In this document: positions 1 through 7,519 of the stretch, piece by piece
Position numbering within the stretch: the first letter of the stretch is position 1
Layout: every line of letters starts with the position of its first letter
Source: Methylovorus sp035565335
GTDB lineage: Bacteria; Pseudomonadota; Gammaproteobacteria; Burkholderiales; Methylophilaceae
NCBI GenBank assembly: GCA_035565335.1
Contig: DATMSO010000019.1
Span: 1-24,039, forward strand
Direction of reading: 5' to 3'
DNA length: 24,039 nucleotides
Made by a program: the position numbers and the translations under genes
Notes under the pieces: generated by a model
The model's database searches: none
Told to the model about the DNA's origin: nothing
What the model saw: only the letters and a program-made list of their open reading frames with translations

Positions 1-4
1 GGAA

Positions 5-442
5 ATGTTCAAAACATTCGAAAAGCTTCCTCCAGGGTTTGGTGACAGACTTAAGGAGGAAAGGAAACGCTTAGGCCTCAACCAGACAGATTTTGGTGAG
101 AGGGCTGGTGTCCAGCGATTTACCCAGTATCAATACGAAGCAGAAGTTAACTCCCCTTCTGTCCGATATCTGGCTGCCATTGTTGAATCCGGAGTGGATC
201 TTACTTATTTGCTCTTCGGTGTCCGGGTGAACCATACTGCTCTACCACAGCAAGAAATGCAGGCGATTGAGCGGAAAGTTTTCGATCTGTTAGCTCAGAA
301 TGAAAAAGCACTTGGTGAAGAACTATCTGCAGAGAAACGTTTCGTCATGTTTGATCTCATTCGATCCCACCTTATTCAAAGCAAATTAAATGAGAAACAG
401 GATCTTAGCGACAGTGCAGGTATGATAGAACATGCAAAATAA
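5..442 (+). CDS. XRE-family helix-turn-helix transcriptional regulator
   Basis: A 145-residue protein whose N-terminal part (about residues 12-72) has the Cro/C1-type helix-turn-helix pattern: basic helix (DRLKEERKRLGLNQ), turn with DFGERAGV, then a recognition helix ending near YEAEVNSPS and a hydrophobic support helix (YLAAIVESGVDLTYLLFG). The C-terminal half is charged, predicted helical and has no motif I recognise; it may mediate dimerisation. Proteins of this layout are common as regulators in prophages and genomic islands. The start lies four bases from the window edge, so the ribosome-binding site and any upstream in-frame start cannot be judged. Its end overlaps the next gene by 11 bases, which suggests co-translation. 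Codons are noticeably more AT-rich than in the Gabija pair or the core genes, consistent with transfer. DNA-binding role is well supported; target and trigger are unknown. Confidence 0.8.
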   Translation: MFKTFEKLPPGFGDRLKEERKRLGLNQTDFGERAGVQRFTQYQYEAEVNSPSVRYLAAIVESGVDLTYLLFGVRVNHTALPQQEMQAIERKVFDLLAQNEKALGEELSAEKRFVMFDLIRSHLIQSKLNEKQDLSDSAGMIEHAK

Positions 443-1028
443 CACTGATGATGAATTAGACTTTTTGAGTCCAGTAATTAAAATGTGGGATGAGCACGCA
501 GGTAGAGGGATTGATGAGTCAGTAAGGGCATGGCGAATGACATTACAGGGCTTTCCAGCAAACAAGCCAATGGCTACTTCTAAAGAATCAAGTAGATGGT
601 TTTTATTAAGTAAAGAAACCAAGAAGGTCAAGAAGCAAGTACGTCAGTGGTTTGAAACAAAGCCCCTAAGTAACTCTGAGACGAAAAGGCTTCACCGTTT
701 ATTCTTATTCAGCATAACGCCAAGTGGAATCGTACGTTTAAATAAACCCATTATGCCTACGTCAACGGCGTCAGCTTTATTAACTGTAGTTGGCCTTCTA
801 GCGGGCATCTGGATTGGATGGATACTTTTTGGTGCGAGGCCAAGTATTGTGTTGATTATTCAATCGGTTTCTGTCGGAATGATCCTAGGAAGTCTCACAG
901 GAGTAATTCTTGACCTTTCCTATCGGCATAAACACATGTACTACAAGCTTTTAGAAATGGCACCTTGGTTAGTTGACGGAGATCGCGGAACTGAGACGGA
1001 CATTGACAAATTGCTACGAAAGCGCTGA
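432..1028 (+). CDS. Hypothetical protein with two membrane helices
   Basis: A 198-residue protein I do not recognise. Residues 1-105 are polar and rich in Lys, Arg, Ser and Trp, with no signal peptide. Two hydrophobic helices follow at about residues 112-134 and 138-162, joined by a very short loop (GARPS), so the protein probably forms a membrane hairpin with both ends in the cytoplasm. The tail (163-198) is charged and ends KLLRKR. No catalytic motif is visible. It starts inside the preceding regulator gene (11-base overlap, weak ribosome-binding site), so the two are likely one transcription unit, and the regulator may control this membrane protein. Its AT-rich base use matches the regulator and differs from the downstream Gabija genes. 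A role as a membrane effector in a defence or toxin module is possible but is inference only. Confidence 0.65.
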   Translation: MQNNTDDELDFLSPVIKMWDEHAGRGIDESVRAWRMTLQGFPANKPMATSKESSRWFLLSKETKKVKKQVRQWFETKPLSNSETKRLHRLFLFSITPSGIVRLNKPIMPTSTASALLTVVGLLAGIWIGWILFGARPSIVLIIQSVSVGMILGSLTGVILDLSYRHKHMYYKLLEMAPWLVDGDRGTETDIDKLLRKR

Positions 1029-1123
1029 TAACGCTTGGTGGTCACAGTCAGCCTATAAGCAAGTGCAAGAAGGCAACGCAAAATAAGATGCCCAGGCATG
1101 TGGAGCCTGGCGAGGGAGGCTTC

Positions 1124-2875
1124 ATGTATTTGGGCGGTTTAACAATTTCGCGTTTTCGGTCTTGCGACAATGTGACCGTCAGCCTCCGTCCCGACCTGAC
1201 GGTCTTGGTGGGAGAGAATAATGGTGGCAAATCTAACGTCGTAGACGCGATCCGGTTGCTTACCTTGCCGTTGAGCGGACGCCGGGAGCGGTATCCGGAG
1301 GATGAAGATGTACGACGGCACGCGACTGTCCCGAACTTCCAAATCGAAGGTGTTTTCCGAGAACTCAGCGACACGCTGAAAGGACTGCTGATCTCGGCGG
1401 TCCCAGATCCCACCAAGAACGAAGCCGTCTTCGGCTATCGGTATGAGTCACGGTCCGAGCGCGCGCCGCGTGGCAAAACCACGGTTTGGGCCGGGCGCTT
1501 CGACACCAACGAGCCGGAAGCCGGGTCCTCTGAACTGATCCGGCATGTCTACCTGCCTCCTTTACGCGATGCGCATCAAGCGCTTGGCACTGGCAGCGGT
1601 ACACGGGTCATGGCGCTACTGCGCAACTTCCTACCAAAGGATCAAGAACATGATTTCCTCGCTGGCGTCAGGCGCGCGGATGAACGGCCCGGCATCCTAA
1701 CCACAATGAACACGGAGATTGGTACCGCCCTAGGTTTGCTGACCAATGGGGTTCGCCCGCAAACGGCAACGCTGGACTTCGGCGCCGAAACCCTACTCGA
1801 CGTCGCTCGTGATTTGAGGTTTCGTCTGGCAGATTCTGGTCTCGTACCCGAAGACATCCGGGCGTCTGGTTTGGGCTACTCCAATCTTCTTTATATGGCC
1901 ACGGTGGTGGTCGAACTGGCCAAAGCCAAGGAAGCCGACCTCACGATTTTCCTCGTCGAAGAACCTGAAGCGCATCTGCACCCGCAGTTGCAGGTGCTTG
2001 TGCTTGAATTCCTGCTAGACCAAGCGCGCCAATCGGCTGATCGTGTCATCGAGCCTGGCAAGCCGGAAGGTCGCATACAGATCGTCGTGACCACCCATTC
2101 GCCGAACCTGACGGCATGGGTCTCTCCAATGCATCTAGTGGTCATGCGTTCGCGTCGTCGCGACCAAAACGGGGTGGCGGTTTCAGAATCGGTCAGTGTG
2201 CCCATTGCCGAAATCGGGCTCAAGCCAAAGACACTGGATAAGATCAGCCGCTATCTGGACGTGACGCGCTCCGCGCTGCTGTTTGGCAATAGAGCCATCC
2301 TTGTGGAAGGAATCGCGGAGGCGCTGCTGTTGCCCGTATTGGCACAGAAACTTGTTCTCGTCGGTGATGCCGATGGATGGCTCCGGTTCAAGGGGGCAGT
2401 CATCGTGCCGATCGAAGGCGTTGACTTCCGCCCCTACGTAGAGGTGCTGCTACGCCCACATGGCGATGCACGCATCGCTGACCGGCTGATTGTGATCACC
2501 GACGCGGACCCAACTGTGTTGGGAAATCGGAAGGTTGATCTGGAAAACCTCGCCGCAACGCATGGTGCACCGCAGGTGCTGACCGTTCTAACCAATCAGC
2601 ACACGTTGGAGCACGAGATTTTCAGCGCTGGAAATGAAGCCTTTCTCAAGAGTGCGTTTCTTCGTCTGCATCGCAACTCGCGTCGCGACTGGGAAGATAA
2701 AATCGAGAAAGTCGCAGCGCAAAACCGCCCCGATGCATTTCTCAAGCTGATTGAGGCGAAAAAGACCCGCAAGGGTGACCTGGCCCAGGCCATGGCCTCA
2801 CGTATTGCGGCAGGCGAACCATTTGTCGTACCGCCCTATCTCGCTGATGCAATTCGTGGCGCTTCGCAAGCATGA
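1124..2875 (+). CDS. gajA: Gabija protein GajA: OLD-family ATPase/TOPRIM endonuclease
   Basis: This 583-residue protein has an N-terminal ABC/SMC-type ATPase and a C-terminal TOPRIM nuclease, the layout of class 2 OLD proteins. Visible motifs (numbered from this start) are Walker A GENNGGKS (30-37), an ABC-signature-like SGLGYSN (248-254), Walker B ending in LVEEPEAHLHP (277-287), the switch TTHSPN (323-328), TOPRIM glutamate in VEG (394-396), TOPRIM DAD (460-462) and an OLD-type QHTLEHEIF near 492-500. An upstream in-frame ATG at 1088 exists, but the ATG at 1124 has GGGAGG a few bases before it and begins directly on the first ATPase strand, so it is preferred. Its stop overlaps the helicase start (ATGA). 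In known Gabija systems GajA cuts DNA when phage replication lowers nucleotide levels and assembles with GajB. The family length is close to 580 residues. Family is confident; Gabija assignment rests on the partner gene. Confidence 0.88.
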   Translation: MYLGGLTISRFRSCDNVTVSLRPDLTVLVGENNGGKSNVVDAIRLLTLPLSGRRERYPEDEDVRRHATVPNFQIEGVFRELSDTLKGLLISAVPDPTKNEAVFGYRYESRSERAPRGKTTVWAGRFDTNEPEAGSSELIRHVYLPPLRDAHQALGTGSGTRVMALLRNFLPKDQEHDFLAGVRRADERPGILTTMNTEIGTALGLLTNGVRPQTATLDFGAETLLDVARDLRFRLADSGLVPEDIRASGLGYSNLLYMATVVVELAKAKEADLTIFLVEEPEAHLHPQLQVLVLEFLLDQARQSADRVIEPGKPEGRIQIVVTTHSPNLTAWVSPMHLVVMRSRRRDQNGVAVSESVSVPIAEIGLKPKTLDKISRYLDVTRSALLFGNRAILVEGIAEALLLPVLAQKLVLVGDADGWLRFKGAVIVPIEGVDFRPYVEVLLRPHGDARIADRLIVITDADPTVLGNRKVDLENLAATHGAPQVLTVLTNQHTLEHEIFSAGNEAFLKSAFLRLHRNSRRDWEDKIEKVAAQNRPDAFLKLIEAKKTRKGDLAQAMASRIAAGEPFVVPPYLADAIRGASQA

Positions 2876-4647
2876 CTGGCATTCACGGTCTGACGGCAGA
2901 GCAGGAGGCATTCGCCGCACACGTTGGTGGGGCCTTCGTTCATGCTTGCCCCGGCGCAGGAAAGACCCGCACGATAATTGCTCGCCTAGTTAGGATCGCA
3001 GCCACATTGCCCCCACGACGTGGTGTGGCGATACTCTCGTTCACAAACTCTGCCGTCGATGAGTTTCGCGAACGCTGCCAGGCCGCAGGGCTCGACTCGC
3101 TCTTGAAGTATCCTAGTTTCATGGGAACGCTTGATGCTTTCGTCAGGCATTTCGTGGTACTGCCAAGCAGCGCGGCAACAAGCACGACGCGACCAATCAT
3201 CCTCGATAGCTGGGACACTCTTGGCATAGAAATCCGGTTGTCTGGGCAATTCGCCTTTAGAGGTGATCCGGTGAGCCTAGATTTGTTTGACCCGGAAACC
3301 AATATCATTGATCCAGAGAGGATCGGGCACCCCGGATTGCAAAACCATGTGCGCCAGCATCAGGTCCGATATCAACAGGCGGCGGCGCACCGGCGACGTG
3401 GCTTGTTGCAGGCAGGCTATATGAGTGCCGGCGACGCCCGCGTTCAAACGTTGAGGTTGATTCGTGATCCATTGAATGGCGGAGCACTCGGTCGGTCGCT
3501 GGCGGCACGTTTCCACGAAGTCATGGTGGACGAAGGTCAGGATTGCAATCCGCTTGATCTGCAAATCCTGTCTTGGCTCAGAGCGCACGGCGTACAAGTC
3601 ACCTTCGTGTGCGACCCCGACCAAGCGATCTACGAATTTCGTAACGGCAATCCTGCAAAGGTTCAGGAACTCAAGGACACGTATCCCGTTGAATCGCATC
3701 GAGGGTTAACGGGCAATTTCCGTAGCAGCCCTGCGGTCTGCCGGTTAGCCGCCACACTTAGGAATACTGGTCAGGTAGATCAGTCTGTCGGTGACACTGC
3801 GAATATTGAACATCCAGTTTTGCTTCTAACATACGGTGGCCGTGGCCCAACAGCGACGATCGGTCAGGCTTTCCTTGATCGGGTTGCTGAACTTGGCTTG
3901 GATTCGACGGACGCAATTATCCTGGCACATTCAGGCAAGGTTGCGCAGCGGGCTGCTGGTGCGACCACCAATGATTCGAACGGAAGCTCGCGGATTGAGT
4001 CGCTGGCTCGGAAAGTGGCGGAATTCTGGTCACCCGCTGCGACGGCGCGATCAAGAGAGGCTGTGCTTCAGGTAATGGAGACGGTGCTGTTGGATCTCAT
4101 GGGACTACGCCAACCAAACGAGCATCTATTGAGAACCGCCGAACGTCTTGGTATGGATCGACGAGCAGTTCGAAGACGTGCACTGAGTTTCCTCATGAGT
4201 CTTCCCAGAAAGTGCGGGGATACCGATGCTGATCGGCTTGCCTGGATTGCCTGTGTGCATGAGGAGATGGAACGACTGGGTCTGCCGCTACCGGCCGGTG
4301 TGACCGTGCGTAATTTCTTTCGGCGTCCAACCAACGGGCAATGGTCGAACCATCTTCAAATGCCGATCGATCTTGGCCTTGCGTGTGCCAATATTCACGA
4401 GGCGAAAGGCCGTGAGTACGGTGCAGTGTGCGTCGTGATTCCACCCGATCGTGCTTCTGAAAACCGGAGTGAAGCTCTTTTCGAGTCGTGGGAAGCGCGC
4501 GCCGACGCAGAGGCCAAGCGCGTGCTCTACGTTGGTTTGACGCGTGCCCAACATTTGGGTGCACTTGCTGTGCCAATCGTCTTCGCCAATCGTTGCGTTA
4601 CGCTGCTGAACGCTGGGCAAGTACCATACACAAGAATGGACTTGTAA
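2872..4647 (+). CDS. gajB: Gabija protein GajB: UvrD/PcrA-like SF1 helicase
   Basis: A 591-residue superfamily 1A helicase. Motifs in order are the Q-motif region (LTAEQEAF, 7-14), Walker A ACPGAGKT (25-32), motif Ia SFTN (56-59), motif II VDEGQD (219-224, where UvrD has DEFQD), motif III DPDQAIYEFR (248-257), motif IV NFRSSP (282-287), motif V HEAKGREY (509-516) and motif VI YVGLTRAQ (553-560). It is shorter than chromosomal UvrD (720 residues in this window) and lacks the C-terminal Tudor-like tail. The start ATG overlaps the stop of the OLD nuclease gene by four bases, so the pair is translationally coupled. In studied Gabija systems GajB binds the GajA tetramer and senses or processes DNA termini produced during phage infection. 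Somewhat longer than the best-studied GajB (about 500 residues), so domain insertions are possible. No terminator is obvious downstream. Confidence 0.85.
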   Translation: MTGIHGLTAEQEAFAAHVGGAFVHACPGAGKTRTIIARLVRIAATLPPRRGVAILSFTNSAVDEFRERCQAAGLDSLLKYPSFMGTLDAFVRHFVVLPSSAATSTTRPIILDSWDTLGIEIRLSGQFAFRGDPVSLDLFDPETNIIDPERIGHPGLQNHVRQHQVRYQQAAAHRRRGLLQAGYMSAGDARVQTLRLIRDPLNGGALGRSLAARFHEVMVDEGQDCNPLDLQILSWLRAHGVQVTFVCDPDQAIYEFRNGNPAKVQELKDTYPVESHRGLTGNFRSSPAVCRLAATLRNTGQVDQSVGDTANIEHPVLLLTYGGRGPTATIGQAFLDRVAELGLDSTDAIILAHSGKVAQRAAGATTNDSNGSSRIESLARKVAEFWSPAATARSREAVLQVMETVLLDLMGLRQPNEHLLRTAERLGMDRRAVRRRALSFLMSLPRKCGDTDADRLAWIACVHEEMERLGLPLPAGVTVRNFFRRPTNGQWSNHLQMPIDLGLACANIHEAKGREYGAVCVVIPPDRASENRSEALFESWEARADAEAKRVLYVGLTRAQHLGALAVPIVFANRCVTLLNAGQVPYTRMDL

Positions 4648-4834
4648 TCCTTCAGGGTTTATTCACTCAGCAATCAATCTTATCTGATATCTGACCGAGC
4701 CTAATAACTCTATATATCTTAAGATCTTAATTAAAGATACATTTCTGATTAAAAATACATGGAATTTGAAGTCTTAAGTTAATCTGCAAAAATCCAAAGA
4801 TAAATTGCAAACGACAAAAAAGATATTTCTGCTC
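4648..4834. other. AT-rich gene-free spacer between defence genes and groESL
   Basis: No gene is supported here. The stretch is strongly AT-rich compared with both flanks. It contains nested palindromes such as TTAAGATCTTAA (4719-4730), with TATCTT (4715-4720) facing AAGATA (4734-4739). None is followed by a T-run, so it is not a clear intrinsic terminator for gajB. The composition suggests a junction or scar between an acquired island and the core groE operon, but no direct repeats or integrase remnants were found. Confidence 0.5.
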
Positions 4835-4835
4835 T

Positions 4836-4865
4836 CTTGAAAAAACCCACCCTCGCCCTTATTAT
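4836..4865 (+). promoter_or_regulatory. groESL promoter
   Basis: TTGAAA (4837-4842) and TATTAT (4860-4865) are separated by exactly 17 bases, a good sigma-70 promoter. The same segment can be read as a heat-shock sigma-32 promoter (CTTGAAA at 4836-4842, then a C-rich element GCCC before TTAT), so dual use is possible. Transcription would begin within the CIRCE operator. Confidence 0.7.
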
Positions 4866-4891
4866 TAGCACTCTATAGGGTTGAGTGCTAA
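4865..4891. promoter_or_regulatory. CIRCE operator (HrcA-binding site)
   Basis: TTAGCACTC (4865-4873), nine spacer bases and GAGTGCTAA (4883-4891) give a perfect match to the CIRCE consensus. HrcA repressor binds CIRCE upstream of groE and dnaK operons. Here the element starts on the last base of the -10 box and covers the expected start of transcription, so HrcA would block initiation, and the element would also lie near the 5' end of the mRNA. hrcA itself is not in the window. Confidence 0.95.
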
Positions 4892-4961
4892 ACAGCACCC
4901 TACCCTACCCGAATTCTGATCAACCTAACGTCAAAAATGACTTTATTAAGGAGAGTAACTC

Positions 4962-5252
4962 ATGGCAATTCGTCCTTTGCATGACCGCGTGATTGTTAAG
5001 CGCTTGGAAGAAGAACGTAAAACAGCATCCGGCATCGTCATTCCAGATACAGCTGCTGAGAAGCCTGATCAAGGCGAAATCATCGCTGTTGGCCCTGGCA
5101 AGAAAGATGACAGCGGCAAGGCTATTGCTCTGGATGTGAAAGTGGGCGACAAGGTGTTGTTCGGCAAGTATGCAGGCCAGGCTGTGAAGGTTAACGGCGA
5201 GGAAGTACTGGTACTGCGTGAAGAAGACATTCTGGGCGTTGTTGAAGCTTAA
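4962..5252 (+). CDS. groES: Co-chaperonin GroES (Hsp10)
   Basis: A 96-residue cytoplasmic protein, the usual GroES length. It begins with the conserved MAIRPLHDRVIVKR, has the mobile loop (about residues 17-33, EERKTASGIVIPDTAAE) that contacts GroEL, and ends LREEDILGVVEA. It forms a seven-membered lid that closes the GroEL cage and helps release folded clients. AAGGAG (4948-4953) lies eight bases before the start. It is the first gene of the operon with groEL, 45 bases away, and is controlled by the promoter and CIRCE operator upstream. Identification is certain from family conservation. Confidence 0.99.
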   Translation: MAIRPLHDRVIVKRLEEERKTASGIVIPDTAAEKPDQGEIIAVGPGKKDDSGKAIALDVKVGDKVLFGKYAGQAVKVNGEEVLVLREEDILGVVEA

Positions 5253-5297
5253 TTGCGACGCATCCCTTAACCGAATCTAGATTCAGGAGAATTAACA

Positions 5298-6941
5298 ATG
5301 GCTGCAAAACAAGTAATTTTTGGCGATGAGGCACGTGCCAAAATCGTTAACGGCGTGAACATTCTGGCAAACGCTGTCAAGGTAACACTGGGCCCTAAAG
5401 GCCGTAACGTTGTGCTGGAGCGCTCGTTCGGCGCCCCTACTGTGACCAAGGACGGTGTATCCGTTGCCAAGGAAATCGAGCTGAAAGACAAGCTGGAAAA
5501 CATGGGCGCGCAATTGGTGAAGGAAGTGGCTTCCAAAACTTCCGACAACGCCGGTGACGGCACCACCACTGCGACCGTTCTGGCTCAAGCCATCGTGCGC
5601 GAAGGCTTCAAGTACGTAGCTGCCGGTTTTAACCCAGCTGACCTGAAGCGCGGTATCGATAAAGCTGTTGTGGCGATCGTGGAAGAAATCAAGGCGATCT
5701 CCAAGCCAACCACTACCAGCAAGGAAATTGCACAGGTAGGTTCCATCTCCGCCAACTCCGATGCTGACATCGGTCAGATCATTGCTGACGCAATGGACAA
5801 GGTAGGCAAAGAAGGCGTGATCACCGTGGAAGACGGTTCCGGCCTGGAAAACGAACTGGATGTTGTAGAAGGCATGCAGTTTGACCGTGGTTACCTGTCC
5901 CCTTACTTCATCAACAACCCAGAGCGTCAAATCGCCCTGCTGGAAAATCCATTCGTGCTGCTGCACGACAAGAAGATCTCCAACATTCGTGACCTGCTGC
6001 CAACCCTGGAGCAAGTAGCGAAGTCTGGCCGTCCTCTGCTGATCATCGCTGAAGATATCGAAGGCGAAGCACTGGCTACTCTGGTAGTGAACAACATCCG
6101 CGGCATTCTGAAGACAGTAGCTGTTAAGGCTCCTGGTTTTGGTGACCGTCGCAAGGCCATGCTGGAAGATATCGCCATCCTGACCGGCGGTACCGTGATT
6201 GCTGAAGAAGTGGGCCTGAAGCTGGAAAGCGTGACCCTGAACGACCTGGGCCAAGCCAAACGTATTGAAGTGGGCAAAGAAAACACCACCATCATCGACG
6301 GTGCTGGCGTTGAAGACACTATCAAGAGCCGCATTGACCAGATCAAGAAGCAAATCGAAGACGCAACCAGCGACTACGACCGTGAAAAACTGCAAGAGCG
6401 CGTAGCCAAGCTGGCTGGCGGTGTTGCGGTGATCAAGGTTGGCGCTGCTACCGAAATCGAAATGAAGGAAAAGAAAGCACGTGTGGAAGATGCATTGCAC
6501 GCTACCCGCGCTGCTGTTGAAGAAGGTATCGTGGCTGGTGGCGGCGTTGCTCTGCTGCGTGCCCGTGCTGCCATCAAGGAACTGAAGGGCGACAATCCTG
6601 ATCAGGACGCTGGTATCAAGATCGTGCTGCGCGCGATTGAAGAGCCACTGCGCCAGATCGTGGCTAACGCCGGTGACGAGCCATCTGTTGTGGTGAACAA
6701 GGTGCTGGAAGGCAAGGGTAACTACGGTTACAACGCTGCCAACGGTACTTACGGTGACCTGGTTGAACTGGGCGTTCTGGACCCAGCCAAGGTAACCCGT
6801 TCCGCACTGCAAAATGCAGCGTCTGTTGCATCCCTGATTCTGACAACCGACGCACTGGTTGCAGAACTGCCTAAGGAAGACGCGCCTGCAATGGGCGGCG
6901 GCGACATGGGCGGTATGGGTGGCATGGGCGGCATGATGTAA
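5298..6941 (+). CDS. groEL: Chaperonin GroEL (Hsp60)
   Basis: A 547-residue chaperonin subunit of normal length. It shows the nucleotide-binding LGPKGR (31-36), the GDGTTTATVL phosphate-binding segment with Asp87, the catalytic Asp398 in VEDALHATRAAV, and the flexible Gly-Met-rich C-terminal tail (GGM repeats ending in MM). Fourteen such subunits form the double ring that encloses unfolded proteins and uses ATP with GroES to help them fold. AGGAGA (5285-5290) precedes the ATG. Its codon use looks optimised (very few rare codons), as expected for a highly expressed gene. It follows groES in the same operon, and a strong hairpin terminator lies 40 bases after the stop codon. No anomaly is seen. 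Confidence 0.99.
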   Translation: MAAKQVIFGDEARAKIVNGVNILANAVKVTLGPKGRNVVLERSFGAPTVTKDGVSVAKEIELKDKLENMGAQLVKEVASKTSDNAGDGTTTATVLAQAIVREGFKYVAAGFNPADLKRGIDKAVVAIVEEIKAISKPTTTSKEIAQVGSISANSDADIGQIIADAMDKVGKEGVITVEDGSGLENELDVVEGMQFDRGYLSPYFINNPERQIALLENPFVLLHDKKISNIRDLLPTLEQVAKSGRPLLIIAEDIEGEALATLVVNNIRGILKTVAVKAPGFGDRRKAMLEDIAILTGGTVIAEEVGLKLESVTLNDLGQAKRIEVGKENTTIIDGAGVEDTIKSRIDQIKKQIEDATSDYDREKLQERVAKLAGGVAVIKVGAATEIEMKEKKARVEDALHATRAAVEEGIVAGGGVALLRARAAIKELKGDNPDQDAGIKIVLRAIEEPLRQIVANAGDEPSVVVNKVLEGKGNYGYNAANGTYGDLVELGVLDPAKVTRSALQNAASVASLILTTDALVAELPKEDAPAMGGGDMGGMGGMGGMM

Positions 6942-6981
6942 TCAAGGCCTGATGCAGAGGCTATCCGCCTCGCCATCACGT

Positions 6982-7014
6982 AAAAAAGCCCCGGGTAATA
7001 CCGGGGCTTTTTTT
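6982..7014. terminator. Bidirectional intrinsic terminator after groEL
   Basis: The perfect stem GCCCCGG (6988-6994) / CCGGGGC (7001-7007) with a six-base loop is preceded by six A and followed by seven T. It can therefore act for groESL on the plus strand and for the copper operon arriving on the minus strand, whose last stop codon is at 7121. Confidence 0.93.
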
Positions 7015-7120
7015 ATGGGCAAACGCCATGTGCATCACCTGCAGCCAGCCAGGCCTGTCATTTGCGCGCGCCTGTTGTCTTTGCCGTGCGACTATGGCGC
7101 CGGACTCAAGCATGCCGGAT

Positions 7121-7501
7121 TTATGGTGCCGGTGCTGGCGAAGCGCTTGCCGCCTCTTTGCGGATGGCCACCACCATCAATACACCATTCAGCTGCTCGG
7201 CGCGAAACACCACATGGTCGCCTTCTGTCAGCCCATTCAGCAAGGCTTTATCCTGCGCGACAAATACCATGGTCATGGCGGGCATACCGAGATTTTTGAT
7301 ATCGCCATGCCGCAAGGTGATAGTGCCTTGCGCCAGATTGACCTTGCGCACCTCGCCTTGGGTGAGACTGATGTCGGCATCCGCCGCAGAAGTCGTCGCC
7401 GCCTCGTGGGCCATGCCTTCATGCGCCATTGCAGCGAGCGGCAAGGTCGTCAGGCCGATCAGGTGAATACTTAATAAAACACGCAGTACAGGGGTATTCA
7501 T
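7121..7501 (-). CDS. CusF-like periplasmic copper-binding protein
   Basis: A 126-residue exported protein with an N-terminal signal peptide (hydrophobic core about residues 7-24, cleavage near AMA-HEG). The mature part has the CusF beta-barrel signature: GEVRKVN, ITLRHGDI and then GMPAMTMVF. In CusF of Escherichia coli, Cu(I)/Ag(I) is bound by a His and two Met residues under a Trp. Here the His (in LRHG) and both Met (AMTM) are present, while the Trp position is Met (GMP). The protein ends in an Ala/Pro/Ser tail. It is the last gene of the minus-strand copper unit, 18 bases after the multicopper oxidase stop. It likely carries or buffers periplasmic copper for the oxidase or for an efflux pump. 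Family call is firm; partner is inferred. Confidence 0.88.
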   Translation of the reverse strand: MNTPVLRVLLSIHLIGLTTLPLAAMAHEGMAHEAATTSAADADISLTQGEVRKVNLAQGTITLRHGDIKNLGMPAMTMVFVAQDKALLNGLTEGDHVVFRAEQLNGVLMVVAIRKEAASASPAPAP

Positions 7502-7519
7502 GGTTCACATCCATTCAGG

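Noticed and set aside
1088..1123. Earlier ATG for the OLD nuclease
   Set aside because: No ribosome-binding site of its own, and GGGAGG is well placed for the ATG at 1124, where the ATPase fold begins.
4648..4834. Intrinsic terminator or attachment site after gajB
   Set aside because: The palindromes there lack a GC-rich stem and T-run, and no matching direct repeat was found elsewhere in the window.
5292..6812. 506-codon open frame on the minus strand opposite groEL
   Set aside because: It mirrors the codon structure of groEL, has a biased composition (Phe, His, Gln, Val rich) and no recognisable domain or ribosome-binding site.
6885..6941. Short tandem repeats at the end of groEL
   Set aside because: They encode the normal Gly-Gly-Met tail of GroEL and are not a CRISPR or other repeat array.
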